The notes under the pieces were generated by a model. It saw only the letters and a program-made list of their open reading frames with translations, did not search any database and was not told the origin of the DNA. Positions 34,534-46,378 of a DNA stretch of 64,000 nucleotides are shown in pieces. The position numbers and the translations under genes were made by a program. This DNA is from Paracoccaceae bacterium (GTDB lineage: Bacteria > Pseudomonadota > Alphaproteobacteria > Rhodobacterales > Rhodobacteraceae): positions 244,020-308,019 of the forward strand of contig JAIXZW010000001.1 of assembly GCA_027489375.1 (NCBI GenBank), given 5' to 3'. Each line of letters begins with the position of its first letter. Position 1 is the stretch's first letter.

Positions 34534-35289
34534 CTACCCCCCAGTTCTCGGCGCACCCCCCTTAGGTCTCCAATTGGCAACTGTGCTGATGCGTTCTTTT
34601 GCGCTCTCGGACAGTTCAACATCTCCGAACCAATGCTCGTTGCCGTGCGTGTTGAGCCATTCGGTGAGAACAGTCTTGGGTGACTTCTTCTGAAGCGATG
34701 ACGTAGCAACTTGTTGCCAAGCCACCAAAGCAATCGCCAACTCCGCTGCGAAGCAGTCGTGCGACGGATTGAGGACGTCCTTCGATTGCCCAGGGGCATC
34801 GACATCGAAAAAGAACGATGGCCTGACGTTCCTCTTCGTCAGCCAGAGCTTTAAGTCCTCTACGTTCACGGTGGTCAGATTCCAGTCGGGCTCGGTATTG
34901 ATCCGCAGTTCGTTCCAATCAACCGGACCGTCAGTTGCCAGGCGGCGAAGCTCTTCTAGCGACCGGCCTTCGAGGGAAACAAGAACCTCGTTTCTGTCGA
35001 GAGGCGAGATCAGCAAATTATCAGGGAGGTAAGTGTCCACCACTGCACGGTATTTGATGCGAGCGGTAATGCGGCCATGTAGCACCGCACTCGTGAGCGC
35101 GCTGAACGCCGCTTCGACGCCCTCTTGTTGCCAAATGACCCGTCGGGTCAGTTCCTCGACGTCTCCATACTCGTCCCCACTAACGTATTTTTCGGTCAAG
35201 AAGGGGTCGCCATCTGCAATGAGGATTGCAGCATCTACTACGTTGAAGTCTTCACTGAGACGGAAGAGTTCTCGGCTTTTCTGCTTCAT
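34534..35289 (-). CDS. Hypothetical protein of the insert
   Basis: 251 residues, not recognised. Acidic and soluble, with no signal peptide or membrane helix; segments VVDAAILIADGDPFLTEKYV and DVDAPGQSKDVLNPSHDC are notable but not diagnostic. Base composition is lower in GC than the phn genes. The start at 35289 is supported by an ATGA overlap with the upstream small ORF; however the frame stays open to 35373 with plausible protein sequence, so the N-terminus may be longer or the pair may be broken pieces of one gene. Confidence 0.55.
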   Translation of the reverse strand: MKQKSRELFRLSEDFNVVDAAILIADGDPFLTEKYVSGDEYGDVEELTRRVIWQQEGVEAAFSALTSAVLHGRITARIKYRAVVDTYLPDNLLISPLDRNEVLVSLEGRSLEELRRLATDGPVDWNELRINTEPDWNLTTVNVEDLKLWLTKRNVRPSFFFDVDAPGQSKDVLNPSHDCFAAELAIALVAWQQVATSSLQKKSPKTVLTEWLNTHGNEHWFGDVELSESAKERISTVANWRPKGGAPRTGG

Positions 35290-35594
35290 TCGGGGTGCCA
35301 AGTGTTCGTGGTTGCTGTTGATAAATGCAAAGGTATTTGGGGCGCCGTTGACCCACTTTCGTGGAGGCCACAAGGGTCTGATCCAAGGTTCATTCGAAGG
35401 GCGTCCTTACTCAGCGCATCGCCTAAGGCAACGGCAAAGGCTGCGGGAGGGGAACTGCTGCCGTTTCCAGAGTCGAGCAGTTCGATGGGGGCGCGAAGTT
35501 GGTCCTCGGGCGCGCCCGAGACGGCCGCGGAGCCGAGCTTGGCTTTGACACTCGCGCCGAAGCGCGACACGGCGGCTGCGAAAACGTCGCTCAC
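35286..35594 (-). pseudogene. Truncated N-terminus of a restriction-modification-type protein
   Basis: 102-residue ORF beginning MSDVFAAAVSRFGASVKAKL with SGAPEDQLRAPIELL, an opening I associate with large N6-adenine methylase/restriction proteins. The sequence then turns low-complexity and ends after 102 residues instead of about a thousand. I read it as the decayed start of a second R-M gene; it could also be an expressed short protein coupled to the next ORF. Confidence 0.45.
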
Positions 35595-36222
35595 TCGTCA
35601 CCTACGCAATTCTACCTGAGCGAGTGTATCCGGCGCGCGGGAACGTTCAACCGTTGTGTCGGGATGCGACAGGCATGTTTCGGACGTCGCGAGCACGCAG
35701 GGCGGTTACTCTGGCATCGGGGCCAATTCCCATAGCGGATCGCCTTCCGGCGAGGTCGCGTCCGCCATGCGTGTGGGGAGACAATGGGCGGCTAGGTGTT
35801 TGCCGTCAAGGTGGCAGTCAGCACGAAGTTCTTTATGTGAAAGCGACACGGAGCGGGGATAGATATGAACGTATCGGGACTAATCCCCGTAACGCTTCGC
35901 CGGTGGGCGACACCATTGCCCAACTCCGTGCCGACTTGAAAATACTCACGCCCGCCGATCTTGGCAATCGCTCCTAGGCCTTCAACGAAGCCGGCCCGAA
36001 GTTCCAGCGAGCCCCGCTGGCGCTGCTGCCGCTCACGGTGCAGGGCAGGGCGCAGCGCAGTACGGGCATGAATGGCCCGCTATTCATCGCCGACGGGCGC
36101 GTGTGGAATGGGCTGACGCAGGCAAGCGCCTCGGTCTGGCTACGCCTGCGGGCCGGAGGCGCGGGGGGCGATTGATGCGGTGGAGTTGGCTCTATTGCGA
36201 TCCCCTAACCCGTCCATCGCTC
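35595..36222. other. Gene-poor stretch before the integrase
   Basis: 628 bases without a confident gene. The plus strand from about 35978 to 36175 reads AFNEAGPKFQRAPLALLPL and later MNGPLFIADGRVWNGLTQ, ending LRLRAGGAGGD before a TGA. It resembles the C-terminal end of a phage-type protein that has lost its start. No tRNA or attachment repeat was recognised. Confidence 0.35.
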
Positions 36223-37575
36223 CTACCCGAACGGAACGACCTTTCCGCCCTTGGCCTCGGCCCCGCTCAGGAAGCCCGCCCATGCCGACATCATCGCGCG
36301 GCGTTTCTCGATCATGTCGCCGCGGCGGTAGGCGGCTTCCACGGCGTTGCTGATGCGGTGGGCCAAGGCGACCTCGGCCATTTCGCCCGGATAGGTCGTG
36401 CGTTCCGCCACCCAGTCGCGGAAGGTCGAGCGTAGGCCGTGCGGAACGGCTGGCCGTTTCGAGCGCGGGTCGAGGTAGCCCGTAGAGTATTTCGCACTGT
36501 CACGATTCACATCGGCTTCGTGCATCCGGCGCATTGTTGCGGACAGGGTCATGTCCGACAGCATCCCGCCACGGGCGGCGGGAAAGACCAGCGGGTTGCC
36601 AGCAAGCTTTGGAAGCGCCTCGAGCATCGCGACAGCCGCGGGCGCAAGCGGCACGCGGTGTTCGCGCTTCATCTTCATGCGGGCGGCGGGGATGGTCCAA
36701 AGGCCGCGTTCAAGGTCGAACTCGTCCCACGTTGCGCCGCGCACCTCGCCCGAGCGTGCGGCGGTCAGCGCGGCAAGCTCCAGCGCTCGCGCCCCGAAGC
36801 CTTCGCGCTGGCGCAGATCGGCGAACCAGCTGGGTGCGTCATCCAGCGAGAGGGCAGGTTGGTTGCCCTCGACCGCGATCTTGGAGGCGGCGGGCAGCAA
36901 CTCCTTGAGGTTCCCTGACCAGCGGGCCGGATTGTCGCCCGTGCGATGCCCCGAGACGGTCGCCCATGACAGCACCGCTTCGATCCGCTGGCGCAGGCGC
37001 GTGGCGGTGACGGTGCGGGCCTGCCAGAGCGTGCCTTCAACCTTGCCGGCCTTGTCCTTCACCTCTTGCGAAAGGACGCGAAGCACGGCGGCGGTGTCGA
37101 CCTCTGCGACCGGCAAGGTTCCGATAATCGGCAGGGCGTATTGGTCCAGCGTGTTGCGCCACTGATCGCGGTGCTTGGCGTTCTTGAAGGCTTCGAGCTT
37201 CGCGCCGAGCGCGTGTTCCACCGCCTTGGCAAAGTTCATCTTGGGGCGCCGGGCCTCGATCAGCGCGGCCTTGATGGCCTTGCGCTCTTCGACCGGGTCG
37301 ATACCGGCTTCCACCTTGCTGCGCATCTCGCGCGCCTTATCGCGGGCTTGGGCAAGGGTTACGGTGGGATAGCCGCCAAGGCCGATGTCGCGCCGCTTCG
37401 CCCCTATGGTCAGACGCAAGATCCATGACTTCGCTTCGGTCGGGGTGATCTGGAGATAGAGGCCGGTCACGCCACCAACGGCAACGTAGGAATTGCGCCT
37501 GCCACCATCGGGATGCTCAAGGCGCTTCACCTCGATGGCGGTCAGTTCCGGCGTCCTTTTGGGCACTTTTTTCAC
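36223..37575 (-). CDS. P4-type site-specific tyrosine recombinase (integrase)
   Basis: 450-residue integrase. N-terminal DUF4102 arm-binding domain (ELTAIEVKRLEHPDGGRRNSYVAVGGVTGLYLQIT), SAM-like core-binding domain (about residues 95-200), and catalytic domain with ALTAARSGEVRGATWDEF (first Arg), a HGLRSTFRDW box (second Arg) and the late YRRGDMIEKRRAMM with the nucleophilic tyrosine. Such enzymes move genomic islands, usually into a tRNA gene. No tRNA is visible beside it. It is the likely driver of the 29.4-38 kb insert. Confidence 0.9.
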   Translation of the reverse strand: MKKVPKRTPELTAIEVKRLEHPDGGRRNSYVAVGGVTGLYLQITPTEAKSWILRLTIGAKRRDIGLGGYPTVTLAQARDKAREMRSKVEAGIDPVEERKAIKAALIEARRPKMNFAKAVEHALGAKLEAFKNAKHRDQWRNTLDQYALPIIGTLPVAEVDTAAVLRVLSQEVKDKAGKVEGTLWQARTVTATRLRQRIEAVLSWATVSGHRTGDNPARWSGNLKELLPAASKIAVEGNQPALSLDDAPSWFADLRQREGFGARALELAALTAARSGEVRGATWDEFDLERGLWTIPAARMKMKREHRVPLAPAAVAMLEALPKLAGNPLVFPAARGGMLSDMTLSATMRRMHEADVNRDSAKYSTGYLDPRSKRPAVPHGLRSTFRDWVAERTTYPGEMAEVALAHRISNAVEAAYRRGDMIEKRRAMMSAWAGFLSGAEAKGGKVVPFG

Positions 37576-37984
37576 CCCTCAACATACTCACCATAAGAAA
37601 AATGCACGGTGCGAAGCGGGTTGCAACGGGAAAAGACGGGTCGACCTTATTTTGAAGCAAATCATAGGCTTGTTCAAACGGGAACAGACAGGAAACGACC
37701 CTGAAAGAGCGGCCTCACTGTCCGCCATATGCCCCCACGAAAGCGTTCTCACGATCCGGCTGCGGCCGGATTTTTCCGTTGTTTTGAGGGGTTATGCGGG
37801 CGCAGTTGAGCACCGCCACTGCTGCCAGCAGGTCAGGAAGCGGTCTCTCAGGGCCGGTATTCTTCGGACCTCATGACTGCGCCAATTTGGTGAATTTCCG
37901 CCAAGATTTTGAAATTGCTTTGGATAATCACGTGTCAGTTGAACATTTCGATTTCAGGGGCACGTTTCGAGAAGAAACAGAAAT
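37576..37984. other. Stretch upstream of the integrase with a terminator-like hairpin
   Basis: No gene recognised. At 37754-37771 a perfect 7-bp stem ATCCGGC/GCCGGAT with loop TGCG is followed by TTTTCCGTT on the plus strand, a good intrinsic terminator. No gene that it would terminate is visible, so it may belong to a small RNA or be left from a lost gene. Confidence 0.45.
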
Positions 37985-38326
37985 CGAACTTCCGCCCGCG
38001 CCTGCCATGCTGCTGTCGCGGAACGCGGAGAAGTCGCAGTCATTCCGCCTCGCAAGAACGGCAAGCCCTGGAAGGAACACACGGCAGGAGCGACCGCGCG
38101 CAGCGGGGCGCTCCGCAGTTGCCGCCGGCTCGGCCAGGCCATCTGGAAGCGCTGGACCGGATACCACCGATGAAGCCTGATCGAGACCAAGATGCGCCCT
38201 CAAGATTCCGCGCGAACGCGTCATGGCACGCGACGTCGACCGCCAAGTCGCCGAGCTTCAGATCAGGGCTGCCATCCTGAACCGCTTCACCGATCTCGGA
38301 ACGCCGATCACGCAGCGCGCAGGATA
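37985..38326 (+). pseudogene. Transposase remnant (IS with VIPPRKN...KPWK motif)
   Basis: Plus-strand frames encode ACHAAVAERGEVAVIPPRKN, GKPWKEHTAG, LGQAIWKRWTGYHR then an in-frame stop, followed by SLIETKMR and, after a frame change, RERVMARDVDRQVAELQIRA with ILNRFTDLGTP. This is the C-terminal third of an IS transposase with at least one stop and one frameshift. Bases after 38326 (GGGTTACTCCGGCCACACC, then GCGCAACGAAGCC) look like its right end. Confidence 0.6.
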
Positions 38327-38682
38327 GGTCCGTCCAGGGAAAGGGTTACTCCGGCCACACCGTGATTTGCGCAACGAAGCCCCCGGCCGGGGAAAGGGGA
38401 ACATTGGCGCTCACACGATCTGTGCAACGGGGGCGATCCGTACTGGATCGATCGCATGTCGCAACCAATGCGCCTGTGATCGACTAGTGCCGAGCGACGG
38501 GCTCGTGGCCCTTTACTGGCATCCCGCGATTGGCGAACGGTGCCTGTTGCATTACGCTGCGGAGCAGGGACAGGGTCAGGCGGTGGTGACAGGACATTTC
38601 CGGCCGGTCGTGCCTTGCTTCGCACGCAAGGGCCGTGCAGACGGAAATTCGTCGCGAATGGCTTCATTGGACGGCAGAACGC
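38327..38682. other. Intergenic stretch between IS remnant and LysR gene
   Basis: 356 bases without a confident gene. The first 70 probably belong to the IS end; the remainder should hold the promoter of the LysR gene. Short ORFs here lack recognisable similarity. Confidence 0.35.
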
Positions 38683-39585
38683 ATGGCTTTTACCCTCCGC
38701 CAACTCCAGTTCTTCATCGCGGCCGCCGAGGCGGGTTCCGTTTCCGGTGCCGCCCGCGCCCTGTCGATTTCGCAGTCTTCCGTGACCGAGGCGATCCGCG
38801 CGCTTGAAGACGATCTTGGCGTCATCCTCTTCGACCGTCAGGCGCGCGGGTTGCTCATCACCCACAAGGGCAGCGCCTTCTTGCGCCATGCGCGGCAAAT
38901 CCTGTCCGATGTCGCCACCGCCCGCTCATCGTTCCGGCAAGAGGCCGAGGAGACGACAGGCCGCCTCTCGCTTGGCGTGACGCAGCTTGTCGCGGGTTAT
39001 GTGCTGTCCGACATCCTGCAACGCTTCCGCCGCGCCTTTCCGCAGGTCGAGCTGAACGTGATCGAGGATTCGGGCGAATATCTGCAGCACCTTCTCATCG
39101 GGGGCGAGCTTGACGTGGCGGTGCTGCTGACCTCGTCGGTCCGCGACCGCCTTGCGCTTCATGTGGAAACCCTGCTCGTCTCGCCCTACCGGCTGTGGCT
39201 TCCCTTGGGCCATGCGCTTGCCCAGCAAGAGGCGATCCAGCTTGACGAACTCGCAGGTCTGCCCCTCATCCAGCTCATGGTGGATGAAATCGAGGACAGC
39301 ACCCGCCGCCTGACCGCCGCGCTTCCCGTCAAACCGCAGGTCGCCTTTCGCACAAGGTCGGTCGAGGCGGTGCGTTCGCTGGTGGCCACGGGGGCGGGGC
39401 TGGCGATCCTGCCCAGCCTCGTCTATCGCCCGTGGTCGCTTGAAGGGGACCGTATCGAAATCCGCGATGTCTCGGGCGATCTGCCTTCGGTGCAGGTCGG
39501 ACTTGCATGGCGCCGTGGTGCGCCGCTCTCTCCCCCCGCGCTCAACTTCGTGCGCTCGGCCCAGACCTCGGTGCCCGAACGCTGA
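38683..39585 (+). CDS. LysR-family transcriptional regulator of the polyamine-type operon
   Basis: 300-residue LTTR. N-terminal winged helix FTLRQLQFFIAAAEAGSVSG with SISQSSVTEAIRALEDDLGV as recognition region; effector-binding domain from about residue 90 (RLSLGVTQLVAGYVLSDIL). ATG 38683 gives the usual MAFTLRQLQ start; the open frame to 38635 is longer than the family. It is directly upstream of, and in the same direction as, the transporter/dehydrogenase genes and probably controls them. Confidence 0.88.
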   Translation: MAFTLRQLQFFIAAAEAGSVSGAARALSISQSSVTEAIRALEDDLGVILFDRQARGLLITHKGSAFLRHARQILSDVATARSSFRQEAEETTGRLSLGVTQLVAGYVLSDILQRFRRAFPQVELNVIEDSGEYLQHLLIGGELDVAVLLTSSVRDRLALHVETLLVSPYRLWLPLGHALAQQEAIQLDELAGLPLIQLMVDEIEDSTRRLTAALPVKPQVAFRTRSVEAVRSLVATGAGLAILPSLVYRPWSLEGDRIEIRDVSGDLPSVQVGLAWRRGAPLSPPALNFVRSAQTSVPER

Positions 39586-39613
39586 CGGCTGCGGCCCTGT
39601 CTTTCGCGTATCC

Positions 39614-39628
39614 ATCGGAAAAACCGAT
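39614..39628. promoter_or_regulatory. LysR-type operator candidate before the transporter operon
   Basis: Perfect palindrome ATCGG-AAAAA-CCGAT containing the T-N11-A motif of LysR regulators, 112-126 bases before the substrate-binding protein gene. A TATACC further down may be the -10. Confidence 0.5.
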
Positions 39629-39739
39629 ACGACCCATCCCCCTTTTGATATTGCGAAAGGACCGCCTCGCTATACCTTATCAAAATGACCGGAAAACCGG
39701 CGTCGCACCAATGCGCTTCTCACAGGGAGTTTCCACCAC

Positions 39740-40906
39740 ATGACTGCACGACAGATCGCGAAACAGCTCTCGACCGCCACCCTCGCCCTGCTCACCGGCC
39801 TTTCCCCCGCGCTTGCCCAGATGACGGCCGTGGGCGAAGGCGAAGGCGAACTCTCCATCGTCGCGTGGGCGGGCTACATCGAGCGCGGCGAAACCGACAA
39901 AGCCTATGACTGGGTCACGAAATTCGAGGAATCGACGGGCTGCAAGGTGACGGTCAAGACCGCGAACACCTCGGACGAGATGGTCGCTTTGATGAACGAA
40001 GGCGGCTTCGACCTTGTCACCGCGTCCGGCGACGCCTCGCTGCGGCTTATCGCGGGCGGTCGCGTGCAGGAAATCAACAAGGACCTGATCCCGTCGTGGT
40101 CGACCATCGACCCGCGGCTTCAGGATGCGCCGTGGCATACGGTGGACGGCAAGCATTACGGCGTGCCCTACATGTGGGGGCCGAACGTGCTGATGTATAA
40201 CACCGAGTTGTTCAAGGAACCGCCGACCTCGTGGAATGTCGTCTTCGAAAAGATGGACCTGCCCGATGGCAAGTCGAACGAAGGCCGCGTGCAGGCCTAT
40301 GACGGCCCGATCCACATCGCGGATGCCGCGCAATACCTGATGTTCCACAAGCCGGAACTGGGCATCAAATCGCCCTACGAACTGAACGAGGACCAGTACA
40401 AGGCCGCGCTCGACCTGCTGCGCGGCCAGCGCCAGCTTGTCAGCCGCTACTGGCACGACGCCTTCATCCAGATCGACGATTTCAAGAACGAAGGGGTCGT
40501 CGCCTCGGGTTCGTGGCCGTTCCAGGTGAACCTGCTCAAGGCCGATGGCCAGCCCGTCGCCAGCACCATCCCGCAAGAGGGCGCGACCGGCTGGGCCGAT
40601 ACGACCATGCTGCATGTCGACAGCAAGCACCCGAACTGCGCCTACAAGTGGTTCGACCACCAGCTTTCGTCGAACCTGCAATCCGACCTTTCGGTCTGGT
40701 TCGGCGCGGTGCCTTCGGTTCCTGCCGCCTGCACCGACGGGCGCGGCATGCAGACCGCCGAGGGCTGCACGGCGAACGGTCTGGACGACTTTGACAAGAT
40801 CCGCTTCTGGACCACCCCCGTGTCGAACTGCAGCCTCGGCGAAGGGGCCTGCGTGCCCTATTACCGCTGGGTGTCCGACTATATCGGCGTGATCGGCGGC
40901 CGCTAA
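39740..40906 (+). CDS. Spermidine/putrescine-type ABC transporter substrate-binding protein
   Basis: 388-residue periplasmic protein. Signal peptide about residues 1-26 ending SPALAQ; LSIVAWAGYIERG, DLVTASGDASLRL, GVPYMWGPNVLMYNTELF and WADTTMLHVDSKHPN are typical of the PotD/PotF group. First structural gene of a run with ATPase, two permeases and an aldehyde dehydrogenase. The dehydrogenase suggests that the cargo is an amine oxidised to an aldehyde (putrescine-like or a quaternary amine); the exact substrate cannot be read from sequence. Confidence 0.9.
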   Translation: MTARQIAKQLSTATLALLTGLSPALAQMTAVGEGEGELSIVAWAGYIERGETDKAYDWVTKFEESTGCKVTVKTANTSDEMVALMNEGGFDLVTASGDASLRLIAGGRVQEINKDLIPSWSTIDPRLQDAPWHTVDGKHYGVPYMWGPNVLMYNTELFKEPPTSWNVVFEKMDLPDGKSNEGRVQAYDGPIHIADAAQYLMFHKPELGIKSPYELNEDQYKAALDLLRGQRQLVSRYWHDAFIQIDDFKNEGVVASGSWPFQVNLLKADGQPVASTIPQEGATGWADTTMLHVDSKHPNCAYKWFDHQLSSNLQSDLSVWFGAVPSVPAACTDGRGMQTAEGCTANGLDDFDKIRFWTTPVSNCSLGEGACVPYYRWVSDYIGVIGGR

Positions 40907-40918
40907 GGCGACCTTGCC

Positions 40919-40944
40919 GCGGCCTCCGCCATAACGGGGGCCGC
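40919..40944 (+). terminator. Intercistronic hairpin after the substrate-binding protein gene
   Basis: Ten-bp stem GCGGCCTCCG/CGGGGGCCGC with one G-T pair and a 6-base loop, no T-run. Probably an attenuator or RNA-stability element favouring the binding protein. Confidence 0.55.
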
Positions 40945-41000
40945 ATCCCGTTTCCCTGCCTCCGGTTCCCCCCCCCGCGCCAGCGGGGGCATCCCCCCAC

Positions 41001-42023
41001 ATGTCCGGTTTGCCCATGTCCTTCGCCGTCGAATTCCAAGCCGTCTCGCGCCATTTCGGCCCCGCCAATGCTCCCGTCAAAGCGGTCGATGGCGTGGACC
41101 TGACGGTTCCCGAGGGCGCCTTCTTCGCCATGCTCGGCCCATCGGGCAGCGGCAAGACCACCTGCCTGCGCCTGATCTCGGGGTTCGAGAAACCGACTGC
41201 GGGCAGCATCCGCATCTTCGGGCAGGACGTGTCGGACATCCCGCCCAACCGGCGCAACGTGAACACGGTCTTTCAGGATTACGCGCTTTTCCCGCATATG
41301 ACGGTGCGCGACAACGTGGCTTACGGCCTGATGGTCAAAGGCGTCGACCGGCGCCTGCGCGCGGGGAAGGCCGAAGAGATGCTCGCCCTCGTCAAGCTCG
41401 AAGGTTATGGCGACCGCAAACCCTCGCAACTGTCCGGCGGGCAGCGCCAGCGCGTCGCCCTTGCCCGTGCCTTGGTCAACGAACCCCGCGTGCTGCTGCT
41501 TGACGAACCGCTCGGCGCGCTTGACCTCAAACTCCGCGAAGCGATGCAGGACGAGTTGAAGGCGCTTCAGGCCCGTCTCGGCATCACCTTCGTTTTCGTC
41601 ACCCATGATCAGGGCGAGGCGCTGTCGATGGCCGACAGCCTTGCCGTCTTCAACAACGGCAAGATCGCCCAGATCGGCACACCGGCCGAGGTTTATGCCA
41701 AACCGCGCACCCGCTTCGTGGCCGATTTCGTCGGCTCTTCCAATGTCCTCGCGCCCGAAGTCACCCGCGCCTTCGGCGGCCCCGACCGCTGGTCCTCGCT
41801 CCGCCCCGAAGCGCTGCGCCTGACCGCGCCGGATGGCGTGGCCCTGTCCGGCACCGTGACCGCGCACCGCTACCTTGGCGCGGGCAGCCGCGTTTCGGTC
41901 GCTGTGAACGGCACCGAAGTCTCGGCCCTCGTTCCCGCAGGGCACGGCCTGCCCGCCACGGGCAGCACCGTCGGCCTCGCCTTCGATCCCGCCGCCCTGC
42001 ATGTGATGGAGGGCGAGGGATGA
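41001..42023 (+). CDS. Spermidine/putrescine-type ABC transporter ATP-binding protein
   Basis: 340-residue PotA-like ATPase: Walker A GPSGSGKTT, Q-loop TVFQDYALFPHM, signature LSGGQRQRV, Walker B VLLLDEPLGALD, and a C-terminal TOBE domain (about 265-335). The start may be ATG 41001 or ATG 41016 (MSFAVEF); neither has a clear ribosome site. Overlaps the next permease gene as ATGA. Confidence 0.92.
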   Translation: MSGLPMSFAVEFQAVSRHFGPANAPVKAVDGVDLTVPEGAFFAMLGPSGSGKTTCLRLISGFEKPTAGSIRIFGQDVSDIPPNRRNVNTVFQDYALFPHMTVRDNVAYGLMVKGVDRRLRAGKAEEMLALVKLEGYGDRKPSQLSGGQRQRVALARALVNEPRVLLLDEPLGALDLKLREAMQDELKALQARLGITFVFVTHDQGEALSMADSLAVFNNGKIAQIGTPAEVYAKPRTRFVADFVGSSNVLAPEVTRAFGGPDRWSSLRPEALRLTAPDGVALSGTVTAHRYLGAGSRVSVAVNGTEVSALVPAGHGLPATGSTVGLAFDPAALHVMEGEG

Positions 42024-42958
42024 CCGCCCCCGCCGTCCTTCCCGCGCGCGGGCTGGCCGACCGGCTGACCGCGCTGTTCTGGCGGCACCCGCGCGTGCTG
42101 CTGTCGCTGCTGCTGGCGCCGCCGCTGCTCTGGCTCGGCGTGGTCTACCTCGGCTCGCTTGCGGCGCTGCTGTTGCAATCCTTCTATTCCATCGACGAAT
42201 TCTCGGGCGTGGTGAAAGAGGAATTCACCCTCAAGACCTATGCCGAGCTGTTCCGCGCCCAGAACCTCGACATCATCCTGCGCACCGTCCTCATGTCCGC
42301 CGCCGTCACGCTGGGCTGCGCGCTGATCGCCTTTCCCATCGCCTATTACGCCGCCCGCTTCGCCAAGGGCCGCTGGAAGGCGGTCTTTTACCTTGGCGTC
42401 ATGCTGCCGCTCTGGTCGTCCTATCTGGTCAAGGTCTACGCGTGGAAACTCATCCTCGCGAAAGAGGGCATCATCACATGGGCCGCCGACGCGCTGCATC
42501 TGTCGATGGTGCTGAACGCGATCCTGTCCATCCCCGGCATCGGCGGGAACTCCCTGTCCACCTCGTGGATCGGCACCTTCCTCGTCTTCGTCTACATCTG
42601 GCTGCCCTATATGATCCTGCCGATGCAGGCCGCGCTGGAGCGGGTGCCGTCCAGCATGCTCGAAGCGTCAGCCGACCTTGGCGCAAGCCGCGCGCAGACC
42701 TTCCGCACCGTGGTCTTTCCGCTTGCCATGCCCGGCATCATCGCGGGGTCGATCTTCACCTTCTCGCTGACGATGGGCGATTACATCATCCCGCAGATCG
42801 TCGGCACCTCGGCCCGTTTCATCGGGCTTGCCGTCTATCAGTTGCAGGGCACCGCCGGAAACATCCCGCTCGCCGCCGCCTTTGCCGTGGTGCCCATCGT
42901 GATCATGCTGGTCTATCTGACCGTCGCCAAGCGGATGGGGGCCTTCGATGCACTCTGA
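42020..42958 (+). CDS. Spermidine/putrescine-type ABC transporter permease (PotB-like)
   Basis: 312-residue inner-membrane permease with six helices; the EAA loop is [25 protein letters not shown]. Overlaps the following permease gene by 11 bases. Confidence 0.92.
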   Translation: MTAPAVLPARGLADRLTALFWRHPRVLLSLLLAPPLLWLGVVYLGSLAALLLQSFYSIDEFSGVVKEEFTLKTYAELFRAQNLDIILRTVLMSAAVTLGCALIAFPIAYYAARFAKGRWKAVFYLGVMLPLWSSYLVKVYAWKLILAKEGIITWAADALHLSMVLNAILSIPGIGGNSLSTSWIGTFLVFVYIWLPYMILPMQAALERVPSSMLEASADLGASRAQTFRTVVFPLAMPGIIAGSIFTFSLTMGDYIIPQIVGTSARFIGLAVYQLQGTAGNIPLAAAFAVVPIVIMLVYLTVAKRMGAFDAL

Positions 42959-43754
42959 CCGCGCCTCCTTCGGCCTGCGTGCCGCTGCCCTTGGCGGGTT
43001 GCTTTTCCTGCACCTGCCGATCCTCATCATCTTCCTCTACGCCTTCACGACAGAGGAAAAGTCCTACGCCTTCCCGCCCCCCGGCTTGACCACCGAATGG
43101 TTCGCCGTGGCGTGGAACCGCGCCGACATCTGGCCGCCGCTCTACCTGTCGCTCTGGGTCGCCACCATATCGACCCTGCTTGCCATGATCCTCGGCACGC
43201 TGGTTTCGGCGGCGATGGCGCAGACGCGCTTTTTCGGGCGCGAGCAGATTTCGCTGCTGATCCTGCTGCCCATCGCCCTGCCGGGGGTGATCACCGGCAT
43301 GTCGCTGCGGTCTGCCTTTTCCATCATGGACATCCCGTTTTCCACGCTGACGATCATCCTCGGCCACGCCACCTTTTGCATCGTGATCGTCTACAACAAC
43401 GCCGTCGCGCGCTTCCGCCGCCTGTCGGGCGGCATCCTCGAAGCGTCCGCCGACCTTGGCGCGAACAGCTTCCAGACCTTCCGTCACGTGTTTCTGCCCA
43501 ACCTCGGCTCCGCGCTCCTCGCAGGCGGCATGCTCGCATTCGCCTTGTCGTTCGACGAGGTGATCGTGACCACCTTTACCGCGGGTCAGCAAAGCACCCT
43601 GCCGATCTGGATGCTTCAGGAACTCGTCCGCCCGCGCCAGCGTCCCGTCACCAACGTCGTCGCCATCGTCGTCTTCATGGCGACCTTCCTGCCCATCCTG
43701 ATCGCCTATTACCTGACCAGAAACGGCTCTGAAACCGCAGGCGCCGGCAAATGA
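42948..43754 (+). CDS. Spermidine/putrescine-type ABC transporter permease (PotC-like)
   Basis: 268-residue inner-membrane permease, six helices; EAA loop [23 protein letters not shown]. Partner of the upstream PotB-like permease. The stop is 11 bases before the aldehyde dehydrogenase start. Confidence 0.92.
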   Translation: MHSDRASFGLRAAALGGLLFLHLPILIIFLYAFTTEEKSYAFPPPGLTTEWFAVAWNRADIWPPLYLSLWVATISTLLAMILGTLVSAAMAQTRFFGREQISLLILLPIALPGVITGMSLRSAFSIMDIPFSTLTIILGHATFCIVIVYNNAVARFRRLSGGILEASADLGANSFQTFRHVFLPNLGSALLAGGMLAFALSFDEVIVTTFTAGQQSTLPIWMLQELVRPRQRPVTNVVAIVVFMATFLPILIAYYLTRNGSETAGAGK

Positions 43755-43765
43755 AAGGAACCCAC

Positions 43766-46310
<2,545 letters not shown>

Positions 46311-46378
46311 TTATAGGCTGGACCTTTTCTGCGGTTTATCCCCTATAATCTGCATCTGGTTGTAAGTCAGGCTTCACA

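Noticed and set aside
36000..38600. tRNA gene or att duplication for the P4-type integrase
   Set aside because: I looked for tRNA T-loop-like segments and for matching direct repeats and found none that I could support.
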